58,504 nt of DNA. It comes from Solobacterium sp. Lineage in GTDB: Bacteria > Bacillota_I > Bacilli_A > Erysipelotrichales > Erysipelotrichaceae. A program made the translations under genes and the position numbers. Within the stretch, counting starts at the first letter, position 1, and each line of letters starts with the position of its first letter. Shown here in pieces: positions 49,997 to 58,504 of this stretch. The notes under the pieces are model-generated. The model ran no database searches and had not been told where the DNA came from. It saw nothing but the letters and a program-made list of their open reading frames with translations. The stretch is from assembly GCA_017512555.1 (NCBI GenBank), contig JAFWFE010000047.1, positions 1-58,504 on the forward strand. Reading direction: 5' to 3'.

Positions 49997-52602
49997 CTGT
50001 CACCTCCCTGTGATACCAGATCATCTTGTGTTTGTCCGGGTTGGGTTTCTTCTTTTTCCGGTTCCTCCGTATATTCCAGGATCATTCGCGGACGTCGGAA
50101 TCCGCTTCCTGTGCTTGCCAGCGTACTTACAGCGATATAATGAAGTCCCGCAGAGATAAAGTGGAACAGGAACCGGCTTCCCCGGGCGATATCCAGCACG
50201 ATCAGGATTCCGGACAGGAACAACAAGAACGAACCACGGGAAGTTCTTGCGGAATGGGTAAAGGAAGTGACCACAAGAGCACAGCCGGCAATGACGTACA
50301 TGATTGCAAGATAACGCAGATATCCGAAATCCCCGTTGATTTTCATCAGGTAACGGGTTCCTGCCGCAGACATCAGAATCCATACCAGGATCCGGAATAT
50401 ACCCGGACGATCTTCTCTGGCAAAATTCACACACAACAAGATATACGCAACGATATACAGGACCGCTCCGGCAGGAACAGAGGTAGTCATCAAAATATCT
50501 GCCCCGTCAAGCAGAAGTACCGCGAAGATGATCAGTAAATGGAACTGATCCTTCTTCCTCCGGTAACCATAAAACGCAATAATCAGAAGCAGGAATCCGA
50601 TAATACCCTTGAACATATTAATGTCTCCCGGACCTGCGTCATAAAGGAAAGTATAGAACTCCTTGGTCAAAAAGGCCTGCTGGATCAGGAAGAAACAGAT
50701 GATCGGAAGCGGACGGAAACGGATGTCTTTGCGGATCATTCCGCGGCTGCGCTTATACCGGTGACGGAGCCACATGGATAACAGTGTCACAATAAAGATC
50801 ACTGTGGTCACAAGCAGGACGATCAACATCAGGATAGCGAGCACAAGATCCCTCCAGGATATCATCTTTGATAAAGAGTAGACACGTGTGATCAGATTCA
50901 GGCTTGTCTGCCCTCTTTCATTCTGATATTGCACGGTCGTCTGGATTGCGTCGTCGGAGAAGAATGATCTTCCCTCTGCAGAATAACTGATATCCATTAC
51001 ACCGCCGTCAATCATCTCACAGCTGTACAGGTATGTTTCATCCGGCGCGTGTCTTCCTACCTGGAATCCAGCCTCCAGGACTTCCACGGTCTGTTCTCTA
51101 AGGGAACGTATGGATACGTTGTAATCCTGATCACGGGGAATCAATACAGTGATCTTAAAATCCTGTACACCCATGTAATGATAGTTACCGATTTCTCTAT
51201 CCCCAAACTCCAGAACTTCCAGAACTTCGTCATTTCTGGAGAGTGTTACTTCTGTATCACCGTCGATATAAAGGATCGTATATTCAGAAGAATTACTGTA
51301 CAGTTCATCGGGATCATCCACGGAGAAGACCCAGGATATATATAACTCCGGTGTATGGGTCTGCAGGAAGTTTGACCCGACAGACGCATTCTGGTTATAC
51401 CGGCGGAATGAATTCTCCGAACTTGCATAATCCAGTAAGATATACGCGATCTGGTTCATCAGTAAATTCGCTTCCAGACGGTTATCATCATTGATCAGGA
51501 TCGGATTATCCGCCATCTCCAGAAGACGTGACATAATACTGACAAAATCATGTTTTTCCCAAAGCGAGATCAGATTAGACTGTAAATACTTATGATACGT
51601 TTCCACATCCGGACAGATATTCAGCAAGCAGTCCATCAGGACTCTTAACTGGCTGTTCATATCCGAGTTTGCCCAATAAGAAATACCGGTAAGTTCTTCG
51701 TACACAATATCGGCTTTCTTACGCTTTTCCCAGAAGTCGGAATCCGTCTCCATCGTCGGAGTGAAGTAGGTTATACCATAGCGGGAATACCCCCAGTCCG
51801 CAAACGGGATATTCGGTACAGGGTCCATCTTTCCGCAGATATTAAAGATATTCTCGTATACTTTAGGTTCCTGATCACGGACAGTCATCGGTGTAGCGAA
51901 CGTATACGCAAATACGGTCTCCTGAGAGAACGTATCCGAGTCTGACAAAAGTGAAGCAGTGATGTTGGAGACTGCCGCAGCTCTGGAGAATCCGGAGATC
52001 CAGATCTTCATCTTCCCATGCAGGTGATTCTCTGAAATATAGCCGAATACCCGGTCATAGACCAGATGGGAAGCGCTGGAAAATCCTTCCGGGTTCTTCC
52101 CTGTGCCTACAGACAAATTGGATTCCCACTCATCCATATAGCCTTGCCCGCAGATCCCTACCGCAATCAGTTCAAAGGAATCCTCCCCTTCACCGATCTT
52201 CTGATGTCCCATAACCGTGGATACGGTATACATACTGGGGTCTTTATCATAGTCATCACTGCGGAGATCATCGAATCCTGCCTGATTCAGGAAAGAACGG
52301 AGATTATAGTCTGCCGGCTGGTCTTCTTTCGCAAGCAGCTTATTCGGACGGAACGCGGATGTCGCAAGACCCAGAGATAACTTCGCCAGATCATGATTGT
52401 ATTCACGTGCGTCATTCTTAAACCAGGAACGATTAAAAGGCACATGGAGGGAATGGTCTTCCTGTGTCGTAAGCACGTAAAAGGTATCGATCAGATCTAT
52501 TGTGTCTTCCGGTATTTCTTCCGCGTATACAGGCGTAAAAAGATGCAGAAACACAAATAAGACACAGCACCAGGTGATTATTCTTTTCGCTATCTTCATC
52601 AT
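49993..52602 (-). CDS. Secreted lipase-like domain fused to a C-terminal multi-pass membrane region, 869 aa
   Basis: A signal peptide (VYA|EE after residue 27) is followed by a class-3-lipase-like fold, with the nucleophile motif SGFSRAAA (Ser206), FATPMT and PVPNIPF downstream. Then comes a beta-rich domain (~440-580) and about nine hydrophobic segments (~590-840) before a charged tail. The C-terminal part may anchor the hydrolase or act as a sensor or transporter. TATAGA ends 6 nt before the ATG and no SD is present, so the message is probably leaderless. First gene of the long operon. Confidence 0.72.
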   Translation of the reverse strand: MMKIAKRIITWCCVLFVFLHLFTPVYAEEIPEDTIDLIDTFYVLTTQEDHSLHVPFNRSWFKNDAREYNHDLAKLSLGLATSAFRPNKLLAKEDQPADYNLRSFLNQAGFDDLRSDDYDKDPSMYTVSTVMGHQKIGEGEDSFELIAVGICGQGYMDEWESNLSVGTGKNPEGFSSASHLVYDRVFGYISENHLHGKMKIWISGFSRAAAVSNITASLLSDSDTFSQETVFAYTFATPMTVRDQEPKVYENIFNICGKMDPVPNIPFADWGYSRYGITYFTPTMETDSDFWEKRKKADIVYEELTGISYWANSDMNSQLRVLMDCLLNICPDVETYHKYLQSNLISLWEKHDFVSIMSRLLEMADNPILINDDNRLEANLLMNQIAYILLDYASSENSFRRYNQNASVGSNFLQTHTPELYISWVFSVDDPDELYSNSSEYTILYIDGDTEVTLSRNDEVLEVLEFGDREIGNYHYMGVQDFKITVLIPRDQDYNVSIRSLREQTVEVLEAGFQVGRHAPDETYLYSCEMIDGGVMDISYSAEGRSFFSDDAIQTTVQYQNERGQTSLNLITRVYSLSKMISWRDLVLAILMLIVLLVTTVIFIVTLLSMWLRHRYKRSRGMIRKDIRFRPLPIICFFLIQQAFLTKEFYTFLYDAGPGDINMFKGIIGFLLLIIAFYGYRRKKDQFHLLIIFAVLLLDGADILMTTSVPAGAVLYIVAYILLCVNFAREDRPGIFRILVWILMSAAGTRYLMKINGDFGYLRYLAIMYVIAGCALVVTSFTHSARTSRGSFLLFLSGILIVLDIARGSRFLFHFISAGLHYIAVSTLASTGSGFRRPRMILEYTEEPEKEETQPGQTQDDLVSQGGDR

Positions 52603-52614
52603 TATTATTCTATA
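52603..52614 (-). promoter_or_regulatory. -10 element for leaderless transcript of the long operon
   Basis: Minus-strand TATAGA at 52609-52614, then six nucleotides, then the ATG at 52602. TAGAAT in another register is nearly as good and would also give almost no leader. Confidence 0.45.
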
Positions 52615-52636
52615 CCAGAAGTGTATCTGGTTACGT

Positions 52637-53068
52637 TTATTTTACCGTAAATCTTGTCCAGTCGATGTGATTATACCGCATGACATCGTCGGCTTTTTCC
52701 ATACCGAGTTTCTCATAGAAAGGAACCGCATTATCCATGGCGATCAGATATACCGCGATATCCTTTTCTCCTCCTGCAAGTTCATGCGCAGTCTTCATTA
52801 AGCTGCGTCCGATACCCTGATGTGTATACTCTCTGTCCACACCAAGATCTGTAACATACAGCCAGTATGCAAAATCTGTAAGTCCCAGCAGCACACCCAC
52901 GAGTTTTCCCTCTTCATTGCGGGCAGACAGACTGATATTGACATTCTTCAGCAGCACAGGAATACGTTCCTCAAAGCGTTCCGCGGGATACTGTGAGCCA
53001 AGATCCGTACGCTTCAGGAAATCGATGTATTCGTCTGGTGATAGTATCTCACTGTGAATCTTGTACAT
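52637..53068 (-). CDS. GNAT family N-acetyltransferase
   Basis: A 143-aa GNAT of the small type with LYVTDLGVDREYTHQGIGRSLMKTAHEL as the core acetyl-CoA motif and NAVPFYEKLGMEK near the C-terminus. GGAG precedes the ATG. It starts 3 nt after the DUF3592 gene, so they are cotranscribed. Substrate unknown. Confidence 0.92.
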   Translation of the reverse strand: MYKIHSEILSPDEYIDFLKRTDLGSQYPAERFEERIPVLLKNVNISLSARNEEGKLVGVLLGLTDFAYWLYVTDLGVDREYTHQGIGRSLMKTAHELAGGEKDIAVYLIAMDNAVPFYEKLGMEKADDVMRYNHIDWTRFTVK

Positions 53069-53071
53069 TCC

Positions 53072-54091
53072 TTACTCCGCAACAGGTTGTTCAGTTTCAC
53101 TGACCGCAAAGACCGGAAGGAAAACAGACTCTAAATCTTCCGAATCTGTCCAGATCCGGTAGTAATATCTGCCGTACGGGACAACGATCTTGTGCTGCGC
53201 CTCATCTTCTTCGTGTACATGGATACTGCTGGATTCGATACGCGCAAAAGCTCTGCCGTTCCTGGATACTTCGTAGATCACATACGGGAATTTCGTAGTC
53301 AGGTCTGTATTCATACGTATACCACGGTCATGGACCACATCCCAGATATTCTGTCCGTCAAACTTAAACCAGGAACTGACAGAAAAGAACTCATTGTTGT
53401 AGGACTGGGTAACCGTATGGCCGACTTCATGTTTTGCTGTTCTGCCGGTGGTATGATCGGTAAACTCAAAGATCCGCGCTCCGACAAGAGAATTCTTCAC
53501 CATTTTCGCTTCATAGAGGATCTTTCTGTCTCTGTCTTCAATGATATATCCGGGACTTAGTGTATTCCCGTCAAAACGGCAGTAATATTCCTGTACCCCT
53601 GTGCGGTACATATAGCCGTCAAAATCCACCGGTGTAATCGTCTTCGGAACAGATTGATCCAGTTCCTTACTCTTCCGGAAAGCTTTGACCGACATCAGGA
53701 TACCCAGCAGGATTGCGGCAGCCCCCGCCCCGATTACAGCCAGGGCTACAGTACCGCTCATCTTACTATTGGTGATCTTCTCCGGGTTTTCTGCGTCATG
53801 GTATACCGTGATCGTATCACCGACGATGTAATCACCGGCAAGATTTTCAAACGTCCCTTCATACGTCTTTCCATCAACCGCATAAGTAAAACTGACATCA
53901 TACTCAGGCTTGTTCTTTTCCGTGGTATCGTCCACAACAGAAGTAATCGTACCCGTCGTTTCAAGCATGGTATCCGACCGGAAAGTATACATGATAAAGC
54001 CGAAGATAATCAGAATAATACCGACAGGAACAAACATCCTCGCCGGACCGGTATTTCTCGCTAATCTTGCAAGTGTGTTTTCTGGATTCAT
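53072..54091 (-). CDS. DUF3592 membrane protein, 339 aa
   Basis: From the ATG at 54091 (AGGAGG upstream), two transmembrane segments bracket an extracytoplasmic domain typical of DUF3592 (TTGTITSVVDDTTEKNKPEYDVSFTYAVDGKTYEG...GDTITVYHDAENPEKI). A long C-terminal beta-rich LURP-like region follows. A TATAAT precedes the SD. An upstream in-frame start would add 28 residues without coding character. Function unknown. Confidence 0.8.
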   Translation of the reverse strand: MNPENTLARLARNTGPARMFVPVGIILIIFGFIMYTFRSDTMLETTGTITSVVDDTTEKNKPEYDVSFTYAVDGKTYEGTFENLAGDYIVGDTITVYHDAENPEKITNSKMSGTVALAVIGAGAAAILLGILMSVKAFRKSKELDQSVPKTITPVDFDGYMYRTGVQEYYCRFDGNTLSPGYIIEDRDRKILYEAKMVKNSLVGARIFEFTDHTTGRTAKHEVGHTVTQSYNNEFFSVSSWFKFDGQNIWDVVHDRGIRMNTDLTTKFPYVIYEVSRNGRAFARIESSSIHVHEEDEAQHKIVVPYGRYYYRIWTDSEDLESVFLPVFAVSETEQPVAE

Positions 54092-54255
54092 AGACCTGGC
54101 CTCCTGTAATTCATTATACCTGTAAAAGATATTTCTCCGCACGATTTCAGCGGATATAACACACTGTTTTTTCACGGTAATCCGGGAGGCGAAGGATCCG
54201 GGTTCCTGTTTACAGGAGATGGAAAACTTCTTTTGCTTTCATGTCCCAAAGCTTG

Positions 54256-54292
54256 TGAAAGCGTTTACATACTTGTTTGAGAGGACTATAAT
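54256..54292 (+). promoter_or_regulatory. Promoter with overlapping cre box for the ABC importer
   Basis: -35 TTTACA (54264-54269), 17-nt spacer, -10 TATAAT (54287-54292). The cre box TGAAAGCGTTTACA (54256-54269) fits TGNAARCGNWWNCA at every position and covers the -35, so CcpA bound there should repress. This is a strong sequence-level case for catabolite control. Confidence 0.85.
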
Positions 54293-54339
54293 ATATCTCG
54301 GGTATAAGTTTTTACACTACACGAAAGGGAGGAAGAATT

Positions 54340-55452
54340 GTGAAAAAACTTGTTAAGATGATACTTGCCGGCACAATGACATTCAGTCTTGTGGCTTGCT
54401 CAGGCGGCGGCAATAACTCCGGCGGAAACAGCGGAAGCAACGCTAACGAGAACGACAGCGAACTCGTTAAAGCCGCTAAGGAAGAAGGAGAACTTGTTGT
54501 ATACGGTTCCTGCGAAGAAGAATATCTTGCGGCAGCCTGCGAACACTTTGAAGAACTCTATGGTATCAAGGTTCAATATCAGAGACTGTCTACGGGCGAA
54601 GTTCAGGCTAAGATTGAAGAAGAAAACGGTAACCCGTCCGGTGATGTATGGTTCGGCGGAACCACTGACCCGTATAACATGGCAGCCAGCAAAGGACTCC
54701 TGGAAGCTTATGAACCGGAGAATGCATCTCATCTGATTGATGATGCTTACCGTGATAAAGATGGTTACTGGTTCGGTATCTATAAGGGAATCCTGGGCTT
54801 CATGGTCAACAAAGATGAACTGGATCGTAAGGGTCTGGAAAAACCGGCTGATTGGAAGGATCTGCTGGATGAGAAGTACAAAGGATTGATCTGGCTGTCC
54901 AACTATAATACTGCCGGTACAGCAAAACTGGTTATCAACACCATGATCCAGAAGTACGGACATGACGAAGGTATCCAGTACCTCGTAGACCTTGACAAGA
55001 ACATTCAGGTTTATACGAAGTCCGGTTCCGGTCCGTCCAAGAATGTCGGTACAGGTGAATGTGTCATCGGTATCGGATTCCTGCATGATGGTATCACACA
55101 GATCGTTGACAACGGTTACGGCAATATTGAACTGATTATTCCGAGTACAGGCACTTCCTATGAAGTAGGTGCTACAGCGATATTCAAAGGTGCGAAACAC
55201 CCGAATGCCGCCAAACTCTGGATTGAATATGCATTGTCTCCGGAATGTGTGGAACTCGCCGCGAAGAATGGTTCTTACCAGTTCCTTGTCCTCGACAACG
55301 CAAAGCAGCCTGATGTGGCTGAAGAATTCGGACTCGACCCGAACAATGTCATGAAGTATGACTTCGAAGATGCTAAACAGAATACTGAAAAATACATCAC
55401 AGAAGTTATGAACGCATTAGGCGGAGGAGACGATCGTTTCAAGACTGAATAA
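54340..55452 (+). CDS. ABC importer substrate-binding lipoprotein, AfuA/FbpA-like
   Basis: At 370 aa, a lipobox (VACSGG) and Gly/Ser/Asn linker precede a type-2 periplasmic-binding fold (GELVVYGSCEEEYLAAACEHFEELYGIKVQYQRLSTGEVQAKIEEE). The YY pair of ferric-binding FbpA is absent; in the ligand region there is HD (His249-Asp250) and GTSYE, closer to the hexose-phosphate-binding AfuA group as I remember it. GTG start 7 nt after GGGAGG. First gene of an afuABC-type operon. Confidence 0.82.
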   Translation: MKKLVKMILAGTMTFSLVACSGGGNNSGGNSGSNANENDSELVKAAKEEGELVVYGSCEEEYLAAACEHFEELYGIKVQYQRLSTGEVQAKIEEENGNPSGDVWFGGTTDPYNMAASKGLLEAYEPENASHLIDDAYRDKDGYWFGIYKGILGFMVNKDELDRKGLEKPADWKDLLDEKYKGLIWLSNYNTAGTAKLVINTMIQKYGHDEGIQYLVDLDKNIQVYTKSGSGPSKNVGTGECVIGIGFLHDGITQIVDNGYGNIELIIPSTGTSYEVGATAIFKGAKHPNAAKLWIEYALSPECVELAAKNGSYQFLVLDNAKQPDVAEEFGLDPNNVMKYDFEDAKQNTEKYITEVMNALGGGDDRFKTE

Positions 55453-55465
55453 TAGCGGTCGGAAC

Positions 55466-55493
55466 ATACGGGTGGACTCAAGTCCACCCGTAT
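55466..55493 (+). other. Perfect 13-bp hairpin between binding-protein and permease genes
   Basis: Arms ATACGGGTGGACT and AGTCCACCCGTAT with a 2-nt centre (55466-55478, 55481-55493). It lacks a T-run, so it is probably a message-stabilising or partial-terminator hairpin that lets the binding protein outnumber the permease. Confidence 0.75.
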
Positions 55494-55527
55494 TTACCAT
55501 AAAATATCCAAAGAAAGGAGTCTGCTT

Positions 55528-57237
55528 ATGGCTACAAGTCAAAGTAAGGAACTTGATCGTAAAAAGTTCTTTGCTGATCCGATAATGGTTACGACCATCG
55601 TAGTTCTGATTGTCTTCCTGACATTATTCATTCTGTATCCGCTGGCAATACTGCTGGTAGATAGTTTCGTGTCCGGAGAAGGATTCACGCTGGATGTATT
55701 CAAGCGTGTTCTGGCAATGCCCAACTTCCGTAAAGCGATTACCAACACATTAAAAGTAGGCTTTCTGGTGGGTATTCTCTCGGCAGCGATCGGACTTCTG
55801 TTCGCCTACGTTGAAGAATATGTAAAGCTTAAGACAAAAGTACTGGAAAACTTATTCAAGGTGATCAGTCTTCTGCCTGTCGTATCACCGCCGTTCGTAT
55901 TATCACTTTCCATGATCATGTTGTTTGGTAAAGCAGGTATTATTACCAGATATCTGCTGGGAATCTATGAAAACAATGTCTATGGTTTCTGGGGGATCGC
56001 CATCGTTCAGACACTGACATTCTTCCCTGTCTGCTACATGATGATGAAGGGGTTGCTGAAAAACATTGACCCTTCCCTTGAAGAAGCTGCCAGAGATATG
56101 GGAGCGTCCCGTTTCACCGTATTCACGACAGTAACACTGCCGCTGATCTTACCTGGTCTGGGTAATGCGTTCCTTGTCACATTTATTGAGTCTATTGCAG
56201 ACTTCGCCAACCCGATGATCATTGGCGGATCCTACGATACACTCGCAACTTCCATCTATCTTCAGATTACCGGTGCTTACGATAAACAGGGTGCCTCAGC
56301 CATGGCTGTTGTCCTGCTCGCAATCACCCTTATGATGTTCATTGTACAGAAGTACTACCTAGAAGCGAAGAGTACCGCGACATTGACAGGAAAAGCCAGC
56401 AGACAGAGAATGCTGATTACGGACAAGTCTGTTACTCGTCCTCTCACAGCGTTCTGCCTGCTCGTCGCATCCTTCGTCGTCCTGATGTATATCTGCGTAC
56501 CTCTTGGCGCATTGTTTAAGACCTGGGGATATGATTTCCATCTGACATTCAAATGGTTTGGTCTGGTATTTACCAGATATAAGGGATTCAAAGCGTTTAA
56601 GGACTCCTTCCTGCTGTCCTTTATTGCTTCACCGATCACCGCTCTGTTGTCCATGATTATCTCGTATCTTGTTGTTAAGAGAAATTTCAAGGCAAAAGGC
56701 TTTATTGAAGCAGTATCCATGCTGGCAATGGCAGTACCGGGAACTGTACTCGGTGTCGGATATATCCGCGGATTCTCTGCCGGTGTATTCCGTACGGGGT
56801 TCCTTCAGTCCTTATATGGTACAGGCGCACTGCTGGTCATCGTATTCATCGTACGTTCACTTCCCACCGGTACACGAAGCGGTATATCTGCGCTTCGACA
56901 GATCGATAAGAGTATTGAAGAATCAGCGTATGACATGGGTGCAGACAGCTTTAAGGTATTTATGACGGTAACACTGCCGCTGATCAAGGACAGTTTCCTG
57001 TCAGGACTTGTAACAGCCTTTGTACGAAGCATTACGGCTATTTCCGCAATTATTCTGCTGGTTACACCGAAGTTCCTGCTGATCACTGTACAAATCAACG
57101 AATTCGCCGAAAAGGGATCCTTCGGTATTGCCTGCGCATTCGCTACAATTCTGATTATGATCACCTATGGTGCGGTAACCCTCATGAATCTCTTTATTAA
57201 GCACTTCGGCACCAGCCGTCAGATAAAGGAGGTCTAA
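55528..57237 (+). CDS. ABC importer permease with duplicated transmembrane domain (FbpB/AfuB type)
   Basis: The 569-aa protein has about 12 hydrophobic segments in two homologous halves, each with an EAA loop: EEAARDMGASRFTVFTTVTLP near residue 187 and EESAYDMGADSFKVFMTVTLP near 462. These contact the ATPase. AAAGGAG lies 9 nt before the ATG. It abuts the ATPase gene by one nucleotide, so the two are tightly linked. Confidence 0.93.
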   Translation: MATSQSKELDRKKFFADPIMVTTIVVLIVFLTLFILYPLAILLVDSFVSGEGFTLDVFKRVLAMPNFRKAITNTLKVGFLVGILSAAIGLLFAYVEEYVKLKTKVLENLFKVISLLPVVSPPFVLSLSMIMLFGKAGIITRYLLGIYENNVYGFWGIAIVQTLTFFPVCYMMMKGLLKNIDPSLEEAARDMGASRFTVFTTVTLPLILPGLGNAFLVTFIESIADFANPMIIGGSYDTLATSIYLQITGAYDKQGASAMAVVLLAITLMMFIVQKYYLEAKSTATLTGKASRQRMLITDKSVTRPLTAFCLLVASFVVLMYICVPLGALFKTWGYDFHLTFKWFGLVFTRYKGFKAFKDSFLLSFIASPITALLSMIISYLVVKRNFKAKGFIEAVSMLAMAVPGTVLGVGYIRGFSAGVFRTGFLQSLYGTGALLVIVFIVRSLPTGTRSGISALRQIDKSIEESAYDMGADSFKVFMTVTLPLIKDSFLSGLVTAFVRSITAISAIILLVTPKFLLITVQINEFAEKGSFGIACAFATILIMITYGAVTLMNLFIKHFGTSRQIKEV

Positions 57238-57238
57238 T

Positions 57239-58315
57239 ATGGCAAAAGAGAAAAAAGGTGTTCGACTCGAACATATATCCAAGATATATCTGGATCCGAA
57301 AACAAAGAAAGAATTCTACGCTGTCCGTGATACAACACTGGAAATAGAACCGGGATCATTCGTTACTCTGCTGGGACCTTCCGGCTGCGGAAAGACAACA
57401 ACTCTGCGTATGATTGCAGGTTTTGAAAGTCCGGATGAAGGTGAAATTTACCTTGGTGGAGAACCGATTAATGAACTGACTCCGAACAAACGTGATACAG
57501 CAATGGTATTCCAGAGTTATGCGCTTCTTCCGCACTACAATATCTTTGACAACGTTGCTTATGGTCTGAAACTGCGGAAGATGGACAAAGAAGTCATCAA
57601 AGAGAAAGTCATCAATATTCTGAAACTCGTTGGTCTGGAAGGTATGGAAAGCCGTATGACCAACCAGCTATCCGGTGGTCAGCAGCAGCGTGTCGCTTTG
57701 GCAAGAGCTTTGGTCATTGAACCAGGTGTTCTGTTGTTCGATGAACCGTTATCCAACCTGGATGCCAAATTACGTGTAACAATGCGTACAGAAATCCGCC
57801 GTATCCAGCAGGAAGCCGGTATTACCGCAATCTATGTTACTCATGACCAGTCGGAAGCGATGGCAATCTCGGATAAGATCATTATCATGAATAAAGGTGT
57901 TGTGGCACAGATGGGTACACCGCAGGAGATCTACTATCATCCAAACAGTGAATTCGTTGCGGACTTCATCGGTGAAGCAAACTTCCTGAAAGGTAAGATC
58001 ACAGAGAAAAACGGTAATGACGGGGCTGCAGATGTTTACGGTAACCGCATTGTCCTGCATGATATTCCGGGACGTAATGTCGGTGATGAATGTACACTTG
58101 TTCTGCGTCCGGAAGCTGCTGTTGTCGCAGATGACGGACAGTTACCGTGCAATGTCATTCTGAGTACCTTTATGGGAAGTTATCAGAATTACCATGTCAT
58201 GGTTGGCGATACACTTGTCAAGATTACTGATTTCAATCCGAAAAACAAGAAAATCTATAATGTTGGAGATAAGGCATTTGTCAAGTTTGATACCGACAGT
58301 TTACATGTTATCTGA
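57239..58315 (+). CDS. ABC importer ATP-binding subunit (FbpC/AfuC/PotA type)
   Basis: At 358 aa: Walker A GPSGCGKTT (residues 46-54), signature LSGGQQQRVALARA (near 144), Walker B LLFDEPLSNLDAKLR, and a C-terminal TOBE-like region (~245-358). This is the standard architecture of the CUT1/ferric-polyamine ATPase class. AAGGAGG lies before the ATG. The IS3 element begins 50 nt after its stop, and no terminator is visible before it. Confidence 0.95.
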   Translation: MAKEKKGVRLEHISKIYLDPKTKKEFYAVRDTTLEIEPGSFVTLLGPSGCGKTTTLRMIAGFESPDEGEIYLGGEPINELTPNKRDTAMVFQSYALLPHYNIFDNVAYGLKLRKMDKEVIKEKVINILKLVGLEGMESRMTNQLSGGQQQRVALARALVIEPGVLLFDEPLSNLDAKLRVTMRTEIRRIQQEAGITAIYVTHDQSEAMAISDKIIIMNKGVVAQMGTPQEIYYHPNSEFVADFIGEANFLKGKITEKNGNDGAADVYGNRIVLHDIPGRNVGDECTLVLRPEAAVVADDGQLPCNVILSTFMGSYQNYHVMVGDTLVKITDFNPKNKKIYNVGDKAFVKFDTDSLHVI

Positions 58316-58364
58316 GGTTAGCAGAAATACACTAAACTCCGAAAGATTAAAGCCAGGTTTGAAG

Positions 58365-58388
58365 TGAACTAGTCAACGAAAAGTAGAC
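58365..58388 (-). repeat. Terminal inverted repeat of the right-hand IS3 element
   Basis: Begins TGAACT and carries AAAAGT, matching the layout of the repeat at 118-141 on the opposite strand. It lies 4 nt outside the OrfB stop codon. Confidence 0.6.
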
Positions 58389-58392
58389 AGTT

Positions 58393-58504
58393 CTAAAAAG
58401 TCAGGTGGAAGCCCTGGGAGAGTGTAAACTCCGCAGGGCTTTTATAGTTGAGCTTATACATCGGTCTTTCATAGTTGTAATAATGGACATAGAAGCGTAT
58501 AAAG
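58393..58504 (-). CDS. IS3-family transposase OrfB, C-terminal fragment (partial)
   Basis: The 36 visible residues end in FIRFYVHYYNYERPMYKLNY and then KSPAEFTLSQGFHLTF. The YIxYYNxxRxxxxLxxKSPxEF pattern is the typical end of IS3-family integrase-like transposases. The N-terminal part, including the DDE residues, is outside the window. Confidence 0.85.
   Translation of the reverse strand, partial: FIRFYVHYYNYERPMYKLNYKSPAEFTLSQGFHLTF

Larger units (their letters stand above)
58365..58504 (-). mobile_element. Left (3') end of an IS3-family insertion sequence, truncated by window end
   Basis: About 140 nt of the element's OrfB end and its terminal repeat are present. It is in the same orientation as the fragment at 1-141. 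It inserted just downstream of the importer ATPase gene and may have displaced its terminator. Confidence 0.8.

Noticed and set aside
54180..54340. Fur box at the ABC importer promoter
   Set aside because: No GATAATGATAATCATTATC-like sequence is present; the only clear operator is the cre box.

Overview
The window looks like a piece of chromosome from a low-to-moderate-GC Gram-positive bacterium (Bacillota; an Erysipelotrichia- or Clostridia-like lineage is my guess, not shown). Support: AGGAGG-type ribosome binding sites, a TPP riboswitch in front of thiT, a CcpA-type cre box, an ECF folate/vitamin-type S component, orphan PTS domains, and lipoprotein and signal-peptide styles typical of this phylum. 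Gene content is mostly housekeeping and metabolic, with a small AT-rich island near 36.2-38.9 kb. Both window ends lie about 140 nt inside copies of an IS3-family element in the same orientation, so the window is probably a whole assembly contig that stops at a repeated IS.

Layout. 0-0.45 kb: right end of an IS3 element and a candidate Fst/TxpA-like type I toxin with a convergent antisense RNA. 0.45-5.8 kb: zinc-ribbon protein, monofunctional peptidoglycan glycosyltransferase, cytoplasmic lipase-like hydrolase, a tRNA-Ile/tRNA-Ala pair, and an operon of an SDR epimerase, a CorA-type metal transporter and a PD-(D/E)XK-like protein. 5.8-13.5 kb: LysR regulator, large GT-C-like membrane protein, MBL hydrolase plus Ntdp phosphatase, riboswitch-controlled thiT, free methionine sulfoxide reductase, AAC(3)-fold acetyltransferase, PTS IIA and IIB without IIC, and a DtxR-type regulator. 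13.5-25.5 kb: long minus-strand runs with a 5'-nucleotidase, flavin reductase, yfbR, ArsC/Spx-like protein, an apparently nonsense-split membrane gene, a YcaQ/AlkX-like glycosylase, a PBP5-like D,D-carboxypeptidase, a YwaF-like protein, an MBL lipoprotein, a ferredoxin-type aldo/keto reductase and acetyltransferases. 25.5-34.9 kb: an adenosine-deaminase-like protein fused to a SLOG/LOG-type Rossmann domain, 5-formyl-THF cyclo-ligase and an ECF S component, TtcA-like protein, Nudix, HIRAN, MYG1-like protein, sugar isomerase and a CASTOR/POLLUX-like channel. 35-42.1 kb: RtcB, LURP-one-like protein, EcsC-like protein with an EF-hand loop, small membrane protein, MerR regulator, and a four-gene operon of poorly known proteins including a DUF3810 HEAAH protein. 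42.2-54.1 kb: tRNA-Ala(GGC), small zinc ribbon, UPF0173 hydrolase, gamma carbonic anhydrase, then a long minus-strand operon (lipase-like membrane protein, amidohydrolase, GyrI-like protein, lipoprotein, GNAT, M50-like protease, small membrane protein, flavoprotein), and finally GNAT and DUF3592 genes. 54.1-58.3 kb: an AfuABC/FbpABC-type ABC importer under a cre-overlapped promoter. 58.36 kb to end: left end of a second IS3 copy.

A recurring theme is translation without a leader. At least six genes (start codons at 1045, 7056, 10773, 20770, 24966, 52602) have a -10-like hexamer ending exactly 6 nt before the ATG and no Shine-Dalgarno, which places the expected transcription start on the A of the ATG. 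Other genes here have normal AGGAGG sites. The most unusual single proteins are the adenosine deaminase-SLOG fusion (25550-27994), the EcsC/EF-hand protein with its LURP-one-like neighbour, and the secreted-lipase-like domain fused to a multi-pass membrane region (49993-52602). No CRISPR array, rRNA gene, prophage or recognisable known defence operon was seen.
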